In this document: piece after piece, positions 22,862 to 34,261 of the stretch
How positions within the stretch are numbered: the stretch's first letter is position 1
Layout: each line of letters opens with the position of its first letter
Made by a program: the position numbers and the translations under genes
Notes under the pieces: generated by a model
Told to the model about the DNA's origin: nothing
Seen by the model: the letters and a program-made list of their open reading frames with translations, nothing else
The model's database searches: none
From: Protula sp. h YS-2021
Taxonomy: Eukaryota; Annelida; Polychaeta; Sabellida; Serpulidae
Direction: 5' to 3'
Assembly (NCBI GenBank): GCA_949752745.1
Contig: OX457024.1
Location: 47,062,490 to 47,126,489, forward strand
Length of the DNA stretch: 64,000 bases

Positions 22862-23696
22862 TTAAAGAGGAATGCGGCTATCTCTGAGCCATCTAGTGAG
22901 TGAATTTAGAATCAGGATCAGAATTTTCAAATTGTGTATAAACTGAAATGTTAAATTTTCTGCTATCAGTCGTGAGGCGCCAGAATTATATCCGTTGCAA
23001 AGTAATTGGGTAATCAGGGTTCGAAAATCATTTTACACGCCACTGGCCACCCAGTTTGTTTGAGAACATTAGAACTGACTGGATCACAAAGCAGCGCCAA
23101 TGTCAGACAACTGTGTGCTCGGTTCGGTAATGCAAAAAAGGGTGGATCAGGGCAACAATCTGTGGACTTTTTCCACCAAATGATGTTTTTTTTTCGAACC
23201 CTGTAGCCTATAAGCCTGGAGTACAGTAGCTTGAAAGTGTGTATTGATTTCTCTTGAAATTTGGGCGGGAAATGGTGCTATATGTCATCACTGAAAAAAG
23301 TGTAAAAAAAAAAATGAGTGGGAGGGGCTGGGGGGAGCAGGTTCGCAAAGAAACCTGTAGTGACAAAAGAACCGCGGGGACCCCCATATTTTACGATCTC
23401 AAATGTTGAATGAATGATCAGTTCGTAATTATGTACAATATGAGAGGGAGAATGTTGCAGTTTTTCGTTCTGTATTGGAATTAGTCTCGAAATTTGTTTA
23501 TTTGCCATTCTTAGCAATACAAACCGAAAGAAATCCTGAGTCGTTTTAGTTCTGTTTTCTTTCTCATAAAAGTTCGGTGACCATTGCTTTTTATATCCTA
23601 TTATTATAGCACTGTGTCACATGGTTGCACATGCGAAGTATTTAAACAAAATTGTTGCAGATTAATTTTATGGGAGATAGCCGCATTTCCCTTTAA
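22862..23696. mobile_element. TTAA-flanked MITE, copy 2 (827 bp)
   Basis: Left end AGAGGAATGCGGCTATCTC (from 22866) and right end GAGATAGCCGCATTTCCCT (ending 23692), each flanked by TTAA. The left subterminal CCATCTAGTGA is shared with copy 1 at 3899-4492. The flanks join to GTGAGTTAAGATTTAC, which matches the host satellite consensus GAGTTAGTTAAGATTT, proving insertion at a satellite TTAA. Inside lies a second MITE (23015-23203). Confidence 0.85.
23015..23203. mobile_element. hAT-like 189-bp MITE nested in the TTAA MITE
   Basis: Perfect 13-bp inverted ends, CAGGGTTCGAAAA and TTTTCGAACCCTG. The CAGGG start is typical of hAT ends. A clear 8-bp duplication is not visible. The ends resemble those of the 146-bp element at 59383. 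Confidence 0.65.
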
Positions 23697-25239
23697 GATT
23701 TACTTAAATCTTTGCCTTTTCGACACTAAATCCTCCAATTTTTCGCCAATCACCAAAAACGTTATGTTTGGGTACGTAGTAATACCTGCCATCTATACTT
23801 AAAATTTTCCTGGAGTTAGTTAAAATTTTACATCAAATATTCAGCCAATTTTCGGCGAATGACCAAAAATTTATAGCCAGGCGGACAAGTTTATATTAAA
23901 ACTAAAGGATATACGTTTTCACGAAAATTGGGTTTTAACCAGTATTTCCGCTAAAAAAAGGAATAATCAAGTAGGCAGTAATGTGTGCTACTAATACATA
24001 AAATTACAATCAATGGGGATATTTTTCTGGCGTTAGTTCAGATTTTGTGCATAAAATTGCTCTTTCGCCAAAAAGACACAACTAACAGCGCAGTAGGTAC
24101 GAATAACCGTTTCCAATTCAAAATTTTAAGGCGGTAAGATTATATAACTAGTGTTAGTTAAGAGTTTAGTAAGAAATTGCTTTTTCGCCAATATTTCTGC
24201 GAATTTTTCGGAATTATGAAACACAGTAATAGAGTTAAGATTTTACTGATATGTTTTTTTTACCCATATTTCAGCCAAATTTTGGCCAATCACCAAAAAA
24301 GGTAATATAAAGATGAGTAGTAACAATTGCTACTGTTATTTAAAAGTTCAAGACAATGAAGCCATTTCCCTGGAGCTAGCTATGATATCATTGGAAAAAA
24401 TTATTTCCAGTAGGTACTCCAATTTTTGACGAATGACTAAAAACAAAAAAAAGCATAGTAGGTTCCGAATGAAGTAAAACGGGAAAAGCCGGTAAGAGAT
24501 AATGACCGCTATCTGAAATCAAAATTTCACGACAGTAAGGCCATCTCTCGAGCGTGAGCTCAGGTTTTTTCTCTTTTTTTTTCTTTTTTTTTTTTTTGCT
24601 AAAATTTTCGCCAGGTTTTAGCCATATCACCAAAAAATGTCATAGCCAATCAGGTAGCATCATCTGCTACCTTTCCTTTAAATTTCAAGGCAATGACCGC
24701 TATCTTCATTTCATGACAATAAGGTTATTTCTCGAGCGTAAGTTAAGATTTTACTGAATTTCTTTTTCACCACTTTTTTGGCCAATCACCAAAATTGTTA
24801 CAATCAGGTAGGTAGGCACTTGTGTCCGCTACCATCAAGCAAAATTTCAGGACGTTAAGGCTAAAAACCCGACGAGGAGATACGATTTTTCAACTTCAAG
24901 CGTACATACGCACATACTTCCAAGGACTGTTATAGCCCCTGCTTCTGGCTGAAAACGGCTTAATCTAACGAAATCTCTCTACAGCCACTTTTCTTTTTCG
25001 ATAAATATGCCTATTTGTATCGTCATAAGGGTTTATTTCCACGTCTTAATGAGGCATCTGTATTGACATATGCAACTGATGATACTGCTTTGATCGCTAT
25101 TTTTAATACTTTGTTCAAAACTCATGGTTGGCTTTAGGTCCAAATTCTGGATCCTTCAAACGGGTGCTGTGTCGTATTCAACCCAGTTTTTATGCTGAGA
25201 TATGTAACAAATTTAACATAAACAACTAAAAGCACGTTC

Positions 25240-25620
25240 AGCCACTTTCTTTCCAGAAAAATTCAGTTGGGTGGTAATCGTTTCTGCACGAAAAAGGTGA
25301 AAGCAGGGCAGTGTCTTTACGCAATGTACCTGTGCAACAGGTTTGTTGCACGCCTGTTGCACGTGCACAAATTGGATTCGGGGTACGAATTAAGCGGGGA
25401 CGAAATAACGAAGGACTACTGTAGAAGCCTGACGCAGGAATTTGAGGGGCATATCCCTGTAAAATTTCAACACAATCGATTGGGATTTGTAGAAAGAGTA
25501 GCATTTTTTGTTTACTTAAATTTGGCCAATTTTGGTCGAATCGCCAAAACAAATAAATACACGCTGTGTGGAGAATTATCCTGCCAAATTCCAACTGAAT
25601 CGAACTAGAAATGTATGAAG
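25240..25620 (+). repeat. Dispersed satellite-related fragment
   Basis: Contains AAATTTGGCCAATTTTGGTC, GAATCGCCAAAAC and GGAGAATTATCCTGCCAAAT, echoing the 46.45-46.7 kb copy and the 21.4-24.9 kb family. Open frames on both strands here have no recognisable homology. Confidence 0.45.
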
Positions 25621-25939
25621 AGCATTATTTGGAAAAACAATTCACAACACACACAGATACTCCGCAAGTGGTGGGTACATCCCACAGACGAAAGTCGGGT
25701 GGGCTCAAAATACAGAACCAAAGTTTTGGTCTTTATTATTCTGTTCTAGGAACGAAAATAAACCAAGCTACTTTGTAAGTACCTCAGCTGTAGCTAGTTA
25801 CTTGTTAAGCGATTTAATGTAACTAACCTACTAATGGAAACTTGCAAAGAGAAATTTTAAAATAGGCTCCATTACATAATTCATTTTCACTTTTCAATAC
25901 GGTGTTACAGGCAGATCAGTACCATCTTAAATGAATAAA

Positions 25940-26005
25940 ATAGCATACACAAGGATTCGAACCGTCGATGTTTTATTCTGTCGTTCCATGATCTACACCT
26001 GCACC
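25940..26005 (-). repeat. tRNA-like SINE head with a perfect B box
   Basis: On the minus strand the B box GGTTCGAATCC (25953-25963) is exact. An A-box-like GGTGTAGATCATGG lies about 40 bases upstream. Acceptor and T-stem pairing is poor, so this is probably a SINE relic rather than a tRNA gene. Confidence 0.4.
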
Positions 26006-27334
26006 CACAGCCTCAATCTCCTGCCTTCTTTCTCCCCCTTATCATTTTTTTTCTAAAATTGGAATATCAGTCTCGATGGAGCAATCTCCATTAGGAAACT
26101 GAGGAAGATTTATTTGCTTAATAAATAGCCGCAAAAAATGATTTAAGCTACATCAAGATATTCAAGTTCAATAACCCAGACACGTTTGAGGTTATCGAGC
26201 TCTCCTCCCTCCCAATCTCCCCCCCCCCCCCCCAAAAAAAAAAATAATAATAACCCATCAAGTAACAATGTACACATTAAGATATTTGATACTGGGAAAG
26301 TAACTGTAGTTTCCTTCAACTGCAAGGCTGGTTAAAGAAGCGGCGAGGTAAAGCAACCCCTTGCAGTGGTCACTTTGCTAGCCAGCCGCTACTATAAAGC
26401 ACGAACTCACTTTTCCCCAATACTTTTATTCAGTATCAACAATGAACAGTCGTTGGTATGGTGTATAAATATCTTAACGACTACCGCTTAATATTGCACA
26501 TATCACAGATACTTTCTGCATGCACAGTTCCTTGATGCTGGAACAGTTCATGAAGAGTTCTTTCCATTGTCCAGTGACTAAGCTGAGTTGGTGGGGCTCA
26601 TGCAGAACACCTACCACACACTACTGAATTACTCTAAAGTGTTGATTATGTCCGTGCATATTTCAGGGATGTTGTTCGAATTCCTAACTGCACAGGTGAA
26701 ATTTTATGCCCAACGATAGGACGAAGGCAGAGCGCAGTTACAGGCGAATTATTAAGAAACCAAATTATGTGGCATCATATATTGCTTTCCTTGATGTGCA
26801 AAATCTTGATGAGCATGCTTCTCTAACAAGACCACAGACAGCTGCAAGTGGGGACGTGCAAATTGACACTTCTTTCTTTTTTTAATGTGTTCGGCGAAAT
26901 CAGACTGCTCATCGGTTCTTTTCCATCTTCCAAGCAATTTTGTCAAGATCTCGGTGGTCCTCAAATTTGTTGCCGCTTGCTTGCATGTCATAATAAACTG
27001 AAAACATTAAAACAAGAACTCTAATTACTTGACAATTAATCGGGAATTTCAATTTGTGACTTTTAAGTCCGCAACCGGGATGTTGCCCGTCTGTCAGTCA
27101 ATTTTTAAAATTCTCTCTCAACATTTTTAATTGATTCCTTTCAAATTCTGAATAGGTTATGACTAAATGGTCTTTTGAAAAATTAATTTCTTGGTGATCC
27201 GCCAAAAAAATGGTGGCAGTAATTCTGTGGGATGAACATCATTTTTTGTGTTTCTCTTAAACCATTCTGCTTGTTTGGCCAGTTTTTGCCGAACCGATAA
27301 CTCCATTAACATTTTTTTCAGTATTATCACACAA
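26006..27334. other. Intergenic stretch without recognised genes
   Basis: Contains a C-run followed by an A-run at about 26220-26242. No coding exon or element ends were recognised. Confidence 0.3.
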
Positions 27335-27425
27335 AATGAAAAACTTCGCCTTCAGCGGGGTTTGAACCCACGACCTCGTGGTTATCAGTCCAACTGTTTT
27401 ACCGATAATTTCTGTAACCAGTTTG
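27335..27425 (-). repeat. tRNA-like SINE head
   Basis: On the minus strand: ATCGGTAAAACAGTTGGACT, GATAACCACGAGGTCG, then the T-arm GTGGGTTCAAACCCCGC. The order D-loop, anticodon-like arm, B box is tRNA-like. The acceptor stem is not convincing. Confidence 0.45.
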
Positions 27426-27744
27426 TACCACTTTTTGGCGATCCTACAAGCCTTTTGAGATTTACTTAACTAGATTTACGGTGGTCACAATGTCCTTGGA
27501 CATTCTTCTTTATTTTTGGGATTTCGATGACTCTTATTTGTTTTTCGCTAGAAAACAGATTCAGTGCATAAAACGAGTTGTTTTGAGGGCGGTTGGGGGG
27601 AGCATACTATTTCGCAATCGCAATTTCAAAAACGAACCCGAGGGAAACCAAAGCTGTTATTTGAAAGATATTGATGTGTGGAACGAGATACATATTACAA
27701 AACAACGGATTACATGGAATCAAGGATTTGGAATAAATAAATAA

Positions 27745-28050
27745 AAAAAGGATCAATTGTTGGATTATTTCATTTTTTTCTATTTGACCAATCAATTAAA
27801 AAGATATTCATTATAAATTATTAAAAAATATTTAATTATAATTATTATAATTGTTTATTGTTTATTAATTATCAAAAAGATAGAAAAACTTCATCAAAAA
27901 TTATAAACTCTCTCATTTATTTTCTGTTTCTTTTTGACCAATCAATAAAAAAGATATCACAATTTCACGAATCAGTTAAAAAGATTTCCCTCACAATTAC
28001 AAAACTCGGCTAAATGTCGAAGATGCAAGATGCCAATTTCAGCAAAGTGT
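27745..28050. repeat. AT-rich low-complexity stretch with short repeats
   Basis: GACCAATCAATTAAAAAGAT recurs at about 27786, 27937 and (variant) 27968, between A/T-only runs. GGCTAAATGTCG occurs twice near 28007-28067. A poly-T run follows at about 28096-28119. Confidence 0.6.
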
Positions 28051-28249
28051 CGCTCGGCTAAATGTCGGGACACCTTGAAAGGTGGTGTTCATTGTTTTTT
28101 TTTTTTTTTTTTTTTTTTTGCCTACGGGTAAATGCTTTTAAAGAAACAACATATTTATATGATCATGTCTTACTTTTGAGCAGCTTCGGGTGTTCAGTAA
28201 GCCACTTTCTTCTCAAAGCTGAAACAAAACAAAGCAAATGTTACCAATA

Positions 28250-29310
28250 GGAGCCGGTGTAATATGTAGATTTGACCCTCCCCCCCCCCCCTAAATGTTG
28301 ACCCCCGGTCATATCTACATATGTAGATGTGACCGGGGGGTCACACTTTTGGGCATCTTATATTGACCCCCTCTATGGAATTTTGACCCCCCCCCCCCCC
28401 CCTGTAATTTTTAAGTTTTTCAATTATTATCGTTAATTGCAAATCACCCATTGCAGTAATGTGAATCCATTGAATCAAAGGGAACCGGAACGATTGTTTT
28501 TTTTGTATTACTATACGCATTGAAATTGCAATTGCCACATCTTCAATTAGGCCAATGTGATTCCTTCGAATCAAAGGTGAACGGGAACAGCTCTTTTATT
28601 CATTATACTGATAGCCAGAATCCATTGAATCAAAGGGAACAGGAACACTTGTTTTATGTATTATTTATTCCCCACAGGCGGGAATATATGCGATCGACCG
28701 CGTGTCGGTCTGTCGGTCGGTCTTTCATCAACAGCTTGTTAACACGGAAACTTAAAATCTGCTGCAAGGATTTTAATGAAACTTGGTATGTGGCTTCTAT
28801 GGGAGCAAACACAGATCGGTACTGTAAATGGGCCAGGTTCGTCGAAGGAAAATGGACCAGCTGGACTTAGAAAATTTCAGCCCTTGACTATTGATGGCCG
28901 TGTTTAACTGATGGGGGGGAGGGGGGCCTGTGGGGAATATGTGGGCTATGCACACTGCTCTAGTTATTACTGTTTTGTATTTTTATAGTCATATTTGATG
29001 TGTTCTTTCTTTTTTGTTTCAGCATTGGTTTTAGTAAAAAGATAATCAAAGTTTGAGTGGAAGTGCTGTGTTTATCACACCCATAAAACCCGATGAAAAC
29101 GTGCAAAACTATCATATAATTGAAATAGTAATTTGAGAAAACCATGCGATAAACAATAACAAGATAATGGACATATCCACAGACAAAAATATGGGGGGGG
29201 GAGTCAATATTACATAGAGGGGGTCAATATTACATGGCTGATAGCTATGTAGATTTGACCGGGGGGTCAAATCTCCATGGGGGTCAATTCTACATCTCAC
29301 ACCGGCGACG
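28250..29310. mobile_element. Terminal-inverted-repeat element with GTAGA.TTGACC ends (about 1.06 kb)
   Basis: Left GCCGGTGTAATATGTAGATT (from 28253) pairs with right AATTCTACATCTCACACCGGC (about 29286-29306) with few mismatches. Near both ends are further words 'GTAGAT.TGACCGGGGGGTCA' and long C/G runs. The middle holds three spaced copies of ATTGAATCAAAGGGAAC (about 28470-28640), a CGGTCTGTCGGTCGGTC piece (28705-28727) and copy 2 of the 145-bp repeat (28828-28970). No transposase. No target duplication identified. Confidence 0.65.
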
Positions 29311-30298
29311 GGATAAATCCAGCGTTTATTCACAACAGACTGACATCAAACGTGCGACTTGGATCAAATTACAACACAATATGGTTATGTCGTATTATAA
29401 GGAGGTACAAACCAGGGCTGGTTAATATTTCTTTATCTTTTAATTTAATCAAATTTGAAATTTTTTAAATATTCCAAGTGCCGCTATCCTGACTTGAGAA
29501 GAAACCTACAATTTGACTACAAGCAATCATTTTACTTTTAAAAATAAATAAAAACAACGAATACAAGCACTTGATTTTGTAATAACAATGTAAAAACGAA
29601 GCCAGCCTGCTGCCGGACAACTGTTTGTTTAAACAATTAAAACTTCGATTAGAAACCGATATCTTTGCAATGACTAAGCCCTAAATAAACGGAGATTAAA
29701 CAAACTAGATATAAAGTCATGACACATTGGCCACATATGCTGTTTTAGTGAGAAAGTTCGCCATGAAGTCTGGGGATTGTAAAATTAATTGGGAAAAACT
29801 GATCAATGTCTTTACATTTGAGAAATATAGATTTGAAATTCTATGAGATAAAAATTTTAGAAACGTGAAATTTCTGAAAAAGTTCACGTTAAAATATTTC
29901 ATGAAATATGTTATACCAGTCCTGGTAAAAAGACATAAATATAATGTACGTTTAAGTTCCTTGCAGTAAATCACAACATTTTATCTTCTTTTCCCTTCAC
30001 GCACTGGCGCTCATATACTTCAATCAAAAATAAAAAAATCTCTGATATCACACTAAGGTGTATCTATGTCCCCATGTATGATCTGTTTTTAAACATATGT
30101 CCTGTTGAGCTTGTAGCCTACACGTGTAGCGTACCAGGAATGACCTGTGCCTGGGTGTCTAGGACGTAAAAACAAGTTATGTACCATATTTGTACTGATA
30201 CTCAAACTTTTTTTCATTTATTTTGTTTCATTTCCCCCCACATTTCGTTTCTTAAGGACGACGATGGACATTAAATGTAAACGTGAAGCGTAACATAC
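29311..30298. other. Intergenic stretch, AT-rich
   Basis: No recognised gene. Weak similarity to the 33.3-33.9 kb repeat (TTTCATGAAATATG and GAAATTTCTGAAAAA words near 29860-29910). Confidence 0.3.
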
Positions 30299-30509
30299 CT
30301 CGATCTTTATTCAAACGTGAATAGGCAAGTACTGCAACACCACCCAGCATAATCTGACCGACGAAAAGAGACGTCAGAATAGCGACAGCCATGTTCCTCT
30401 TCTTTGGATATATCCTCATGATAACAGAGCCTGTAAAAAGCAGCACCTCTCCGATGAATGCTACATTTAGAGCAGTCACTGCATACGGACATGCATCAAG
30501 ATAAATCAT
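30299..30509 (-). CDS. Possible exon of a two-helix membrane protein
   Basis: On the minus strand an open frame starts at ATG (30507-30509) and reads through to CGA G, followed by a good donor, GTATGT (30298 downward). It encodes about 70 residues with two hydrophobic segments: VAFIGEVLLFTGSVIM and, after the basic RIYPKKRN, MAVAILTSLFVGQIMLGGVAV, ending AYSRLNKDRG. Beyond the donor the frame loses character. An internal acceptor (TATGCAG at about 30480) is possible instead of the ATG. The spacing of two helices joined by a short basic loop recalls four-helix (claudin/MARVEL-like) proteins, but I cannot name a family. No partner exon was recognised on either side. It could be an isolated or pseudogene exon. 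Confidence 0.4.
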
Positions 30510-30919
30510 GCGTTTGATTGAAATCTACCAAGTTTCTTGTTCTAAAACAAAAAAAAAAAAAAGACAAAAATGACAAACAAAAAAAAAGAAAACAATACAC
30601 GCCTCGATCCTTTCCACTTCATCTGGAAAGCAGTCGCCACGAATACGGAAATTTATGGTATTTTTTCCCGATCTCTATGTTGCCGTTACAGAAGGAATAA
30701 CTGTACGTCTTTTTATTTGGGTGAGGAGGGTAGAGTGTGGTTAAGTTTTTTTCTGCAACTCTTAGATACCCATGTTTAGAAGTGAGTCGTAACATATATA
30801 GCTATTAATGTAATTCATTTTATGGTTGCCATCTGCATCTGCAAAGGATCACTACAAACAAGTTTGACTGTACGTCTCTTTTATCCGGGTCTTGAAAGTA
30901 GTTGCTACATCACCAATCC

Positions 30920-30995
30920 CCTCCTTCATTATTATTATTATTATTACTATTAGTATTGTTGCTATTATTTTTATTATTATCATTATTATTTGGCT
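30920..30995 (+). repeat. ATT trinucleotide microsatellite
   Basis: Imperfect (ATT)n run with interruptions (ACT, AGT, GTT). A C-run lies at about 31017-31032. Confidence 0.85.
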
Positions 30996-31174
30996 CACCA
31001 CCTACAACTCCTCCCGCCCCCCCCCCCCCCCCATTTTTTTAAATATGGGTGCGACTCTGAATCGTCGTCCACGCAAGGATGAAACTGATATTGAAAATTG
31101 CCAAAATAACTATTTCTAAATATAAACACATTCTGACGTAAACTAGACAACGCGTGGCGTACTAGGAAAGTGAA

Positions 31175-31610
31175 AACAGCGCCATCACTGTAGCTGCAGA
31201 ACGAAACGTTGGATTAGCTTCAAACTTGGTGGGCTTATGCCTCTGGTTGATCCGCCAGTTGATAATGTATTTGGTGTCTGTAGCGTAACGTAGGGCTTCA
31301 CAGGACGGCATTACGTGTTTTGGGCACTAGACTTTGTCAACAGGATAAGTCTCAAACGACACGTCAGATCACTGTAACTGTAGAACGGAAGGTCGGATTA
31401 GCTTCGAACTTGTTGGGATTATGGCTTGGGTTGGTCTGCCGGTTGCTGTTGTATTCGGCGCATAATGGACAACACTTGACATCACACGACGTCAAAACAT
31501 GAATAATGCGTCATCACTGTAACTGCAGAACGAATCGTGGGATCAGCTTCAAGCTTGATGGGGTAATGCCTTGGGTGTGTCCGACAGTTACTGTCTTTTG
31601 TGAATATATC
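31175..31610 (+). repeat. Tandem repeat, three diverged units
   Basis: CATCACTGTAACTGCAGAAC, then GGATTAGCTTCAAACTTG, GGG.TTATGCCTTGGGTTG and CCGGTTG recur at about 31181, 31368 and 31510. Confidence 0.75.
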
Positions 31611-31769
31611 ACAGCGTAATGGCGCCTGTCCTGTCTTGAAAAGTTCCCCATTTGGTCATTTTTGTGGAACGCCAGATATTCGAGCACAATTCCACTCAAT
31701 AGTAGTGAAAGTATGCAATGCCATCACAGCAAAGGTTCGAATACATCTAACATTATTCAGCTGTATACA

Positions 31770-32243
31770 AAACAAACTTAAGGTACACGCAAAACAAATA
31801 TAGCAGTGACAGCCATAAAAAATATTAGATATGGAAGAGGAAACTGAATGAATAAAAATTAAAAATCAGAAACATGTTTTATGTCGAGAGAAAAAATAGC
31901 AAAGACAGATAATCTATAACGCCATAATTTCAATTTTTGCTCACGACATCTAAAGGCCAGAATGTAACAAACATTTGACAGGCGAGTGAGGAAGCTATTT
32001 TTCTGCAATTCAGTGAAGAAATATATGATATACAGCCCATTAAAAATTGTGCCTGTTTTTTTAAAGAGTATATTGGACAGGAAATGTCTGCAAATGTTTG
32101 ATTAATAGGGACTGGTATGCTGGGTACGTACCTCCGAAGATATAAGTCGACCCCTATTTGCTGAACAATGGAAGGTTTCGCAGCTCTGACAGAGAAATGT
32201 GCGACGCTATATAAGTCAGAGCTTACTTGGAACTAGTTATTAA
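31770..32243. other. Intergenic stretch without recognised features
   Basis: AT-rich. A GACAGAGAAATGTGCGACGC word near 32189 recurs in degenerate form near 33962 and 34100. Confidence 0.3.
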
Positions 32244-32910
32244 CAAGGCGTCCACGCCAACAATGACAAAAAATTCCAGGTGTTTTTCAGATTTTTTCAG
32301 GTGCAATTCGAAAAAATTCCAGGTTGCTTTTAACATTATATGTCTTTCAACCTGGCACCGGAATATCCTCAGATATTTGTCGATTGCTCAGATATTCGAA
32401 TACAATTGTGAGTCAAAGTGAAAAGGGAGGACAGGCCTTCTAACATCGTACCCAAGACCACTGAACTATGAAAACTTGCATGAAACACATTTTTTTGTCA
32501 CAGGCCATTGGATAACGAAAAACTGCAAAAGACGAAAAAATAATATGGCACAATAAAATGTAATCCAAAATATGAACTGATGCAAGGTAAATATATCTTC
32601 TGTGTGTGGTTCAAGGGCAACAAAGTGATCTTAAAAACGGCAGGTGCCTCAGCTGTAAGCCATATAACAAATACAAGTGATATACGATAGCACGGACGCG
32701 TGCGGAAAATTCCTCAGCAATCGACAAAAACAAATTTCTACAGGACAGTCACGAGCAAAACTGATACAAAATGATCGCGGAAAATCGAGAAAAACAACCT
32801 GGACGAACCTGGAAAAATTTAGTATCTGCGAAATTGAAATTCCAGGTGTTTTCCAGGTCTGGAAAACCCATTTGTTAAATTCAAGGTTTTTCCAGGCCGT
32901 GGACACCCTG
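32244..32910. mobile_element. Non-autonomous DNA element with CAGGGTGTCCACG-type ends (667 bp)
   Basis: Left CAAGGCGTCCACG (from 32244) and right CGTGGACACCCTG (ending 32910) are inverted with two mismatches. Inside both ends are runs of TTCCAGGT/ACCTGGAA words (32274-32325 and 32800-32900). CAGGG ends suggest hAT. No matching target duplication was found, so the copy is old or wrongly bounded. Confidence 0.55.
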
Positions 32911-33049
32911 TAAACTCGTGATACAGAAATAAGCCAAATTACACTTTGAGCGTCCCCAATAAAAATGCGCAAAGTCAGCGTTTCGAATAAAAATAACCGG
33001 GTAAAAAATTAAAGAAATGACAGAGATATTGCGCTTAAACGTCAACTTT

Positions 33050-33930
33050 CTCTTGCACCAAAGAGCAACCGGGTTTTTAACAACCCGCATGCTATTTTAA
33101 AAATTTATTGAAAGTTTTAACACATAGTTTCCAATTCCAATTTCTTTTATGTTGTCAGTATAAGTTGTTTTTGCGATATTTCTTCAATATTTCCCATCAT
33201 TTCTTTCATTTTTATCCGGTTCCCTCGCAGTCGAAATTCAAAATTCTTTATTCGAAACACCCGGCGTGTGAGTTGGCTAATAAACCAATTCGCACCTTTT
33301 GATCTTTCTGGTGGAGGTGTTGTTTCAACTGCAAACGTTTTGGGATCAATTATAAAGAAATGATAAGGGAAAAACATCAAAATTCTAATTTTCTTTCAAA
33401 ATGCACATTTTCAAATTTATAAAGCCATCATATGATCTTTTAAAAACTATTTTACATATTATTCAGTCCCTTTAATAGCCAATATCTGAATATGTTTCTG
33501 GCAAAACGGAATTTTGTTGATTTTTGCCAGTTTCTTTTCTTTTTTTTTTTTCTTTTCTTTATATTCTTATCCCAACTGAATTCAGCCGAAACGCGAAAAC
33601 TTTTCGGCAAAAGTCAAAGTATGATTTGGCTTATAAGCCAATTCGCACTTTGAGTTGGGATAAGGATAAAAAGAAATAATATAAAAAACGGCAAAAATCA
33701 ACAAAATTCCACTTTGCCAGAAAAATATTCACAATCTGGTTATGAAAGGGATTGAATAATATGTAAAATACCTAGGTTACTGGTAGTTTTTAAAGATCAT
33801 ACCTGATGGCTTTATAAATTTGAAAGTGTGCATGATGAAATTTAAAATTTTGATGTTTTTTCCTGATCATTTCTTTATAATTTATTCAAAAAATTTGCAG
33901 TCGAAACAACACACCGGAGGGCTCCAAGAA
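33050..33930. repeat. Family A repeat with a large imperfect foldback
   Basis: 33050-33440 matches 58805-59190 in direct orientation over almost 390 bp (for example ATCATTTCTTTCATTTTTA and AGCCATCATATGATCTTTTA). From about 33310 to 33580 the sequence is repeated in reverse complement at about 33655-33925, with the centre near 33615. This makes arms of roughly 270 bp. Confidence 0.75.
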
Positions 33931-34261
33931 GCGGTGCGCTAAAAAATTTCAAGGCACCTGACAGAGAGACATACGATGTTATACAAGTCAGAGCTACTCG
34001 GAGCTACACACCGGAAAGACCCGAAAATGCGAATTGGTTTAGTATATGAAGGTGACCCCCACTGGCGGAACAATGGAAGGAGTCGTACCTCAGACAGAGA
34101 GACATACCGGGAAAGTGTAAGGAAATGCGGACTATGCTGGCGCTAGCAAAAGATAAGCTAACAGAAATTAAGGCCAGCAGAAAATAAGAAAATCACCGCT
34201 TATCGAAATGTTTCGGAAGTGAGCGGTGTCGTAAAGAAGAAAGGCTATTACTCAAGTAGAT

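Larger units (their letters stand above)
21380..24880 (+). repeat. ~140-bp satellite-like repeat domain ('GCCAATTTTTGGCGAATCACC' family)
   Basis: More than a dozen diverged units share GGCGAATCACCAAAAA, AGTAATAGCCAGGTAGGTA, TTCAAGACAGTAAGGC, CTGGAGTTAGTTAAGATTTC and TTTTTCGCCAATATTTCCGCC. Many unit junctions are about 140 bp apart. The domain is interrupted by a TTAA MITE at 22866-23692. The same family forms an inverted pair at 60.9-62.0 kb. Confidence 0.8.

Noticed and set aside
24540..24760. Short hydrophobic frames rich in phenylalanine
   Set aside because: They translate poly-T runs in satellite units.
20185..27425. Functional tRNA genes on either strand
   Set aside because: B boxes are good in places, but acceptor stems and anticodon arms do not pair properly; SINE relics explain them better. 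The same applies to 62605-62690 and 63850-63920.
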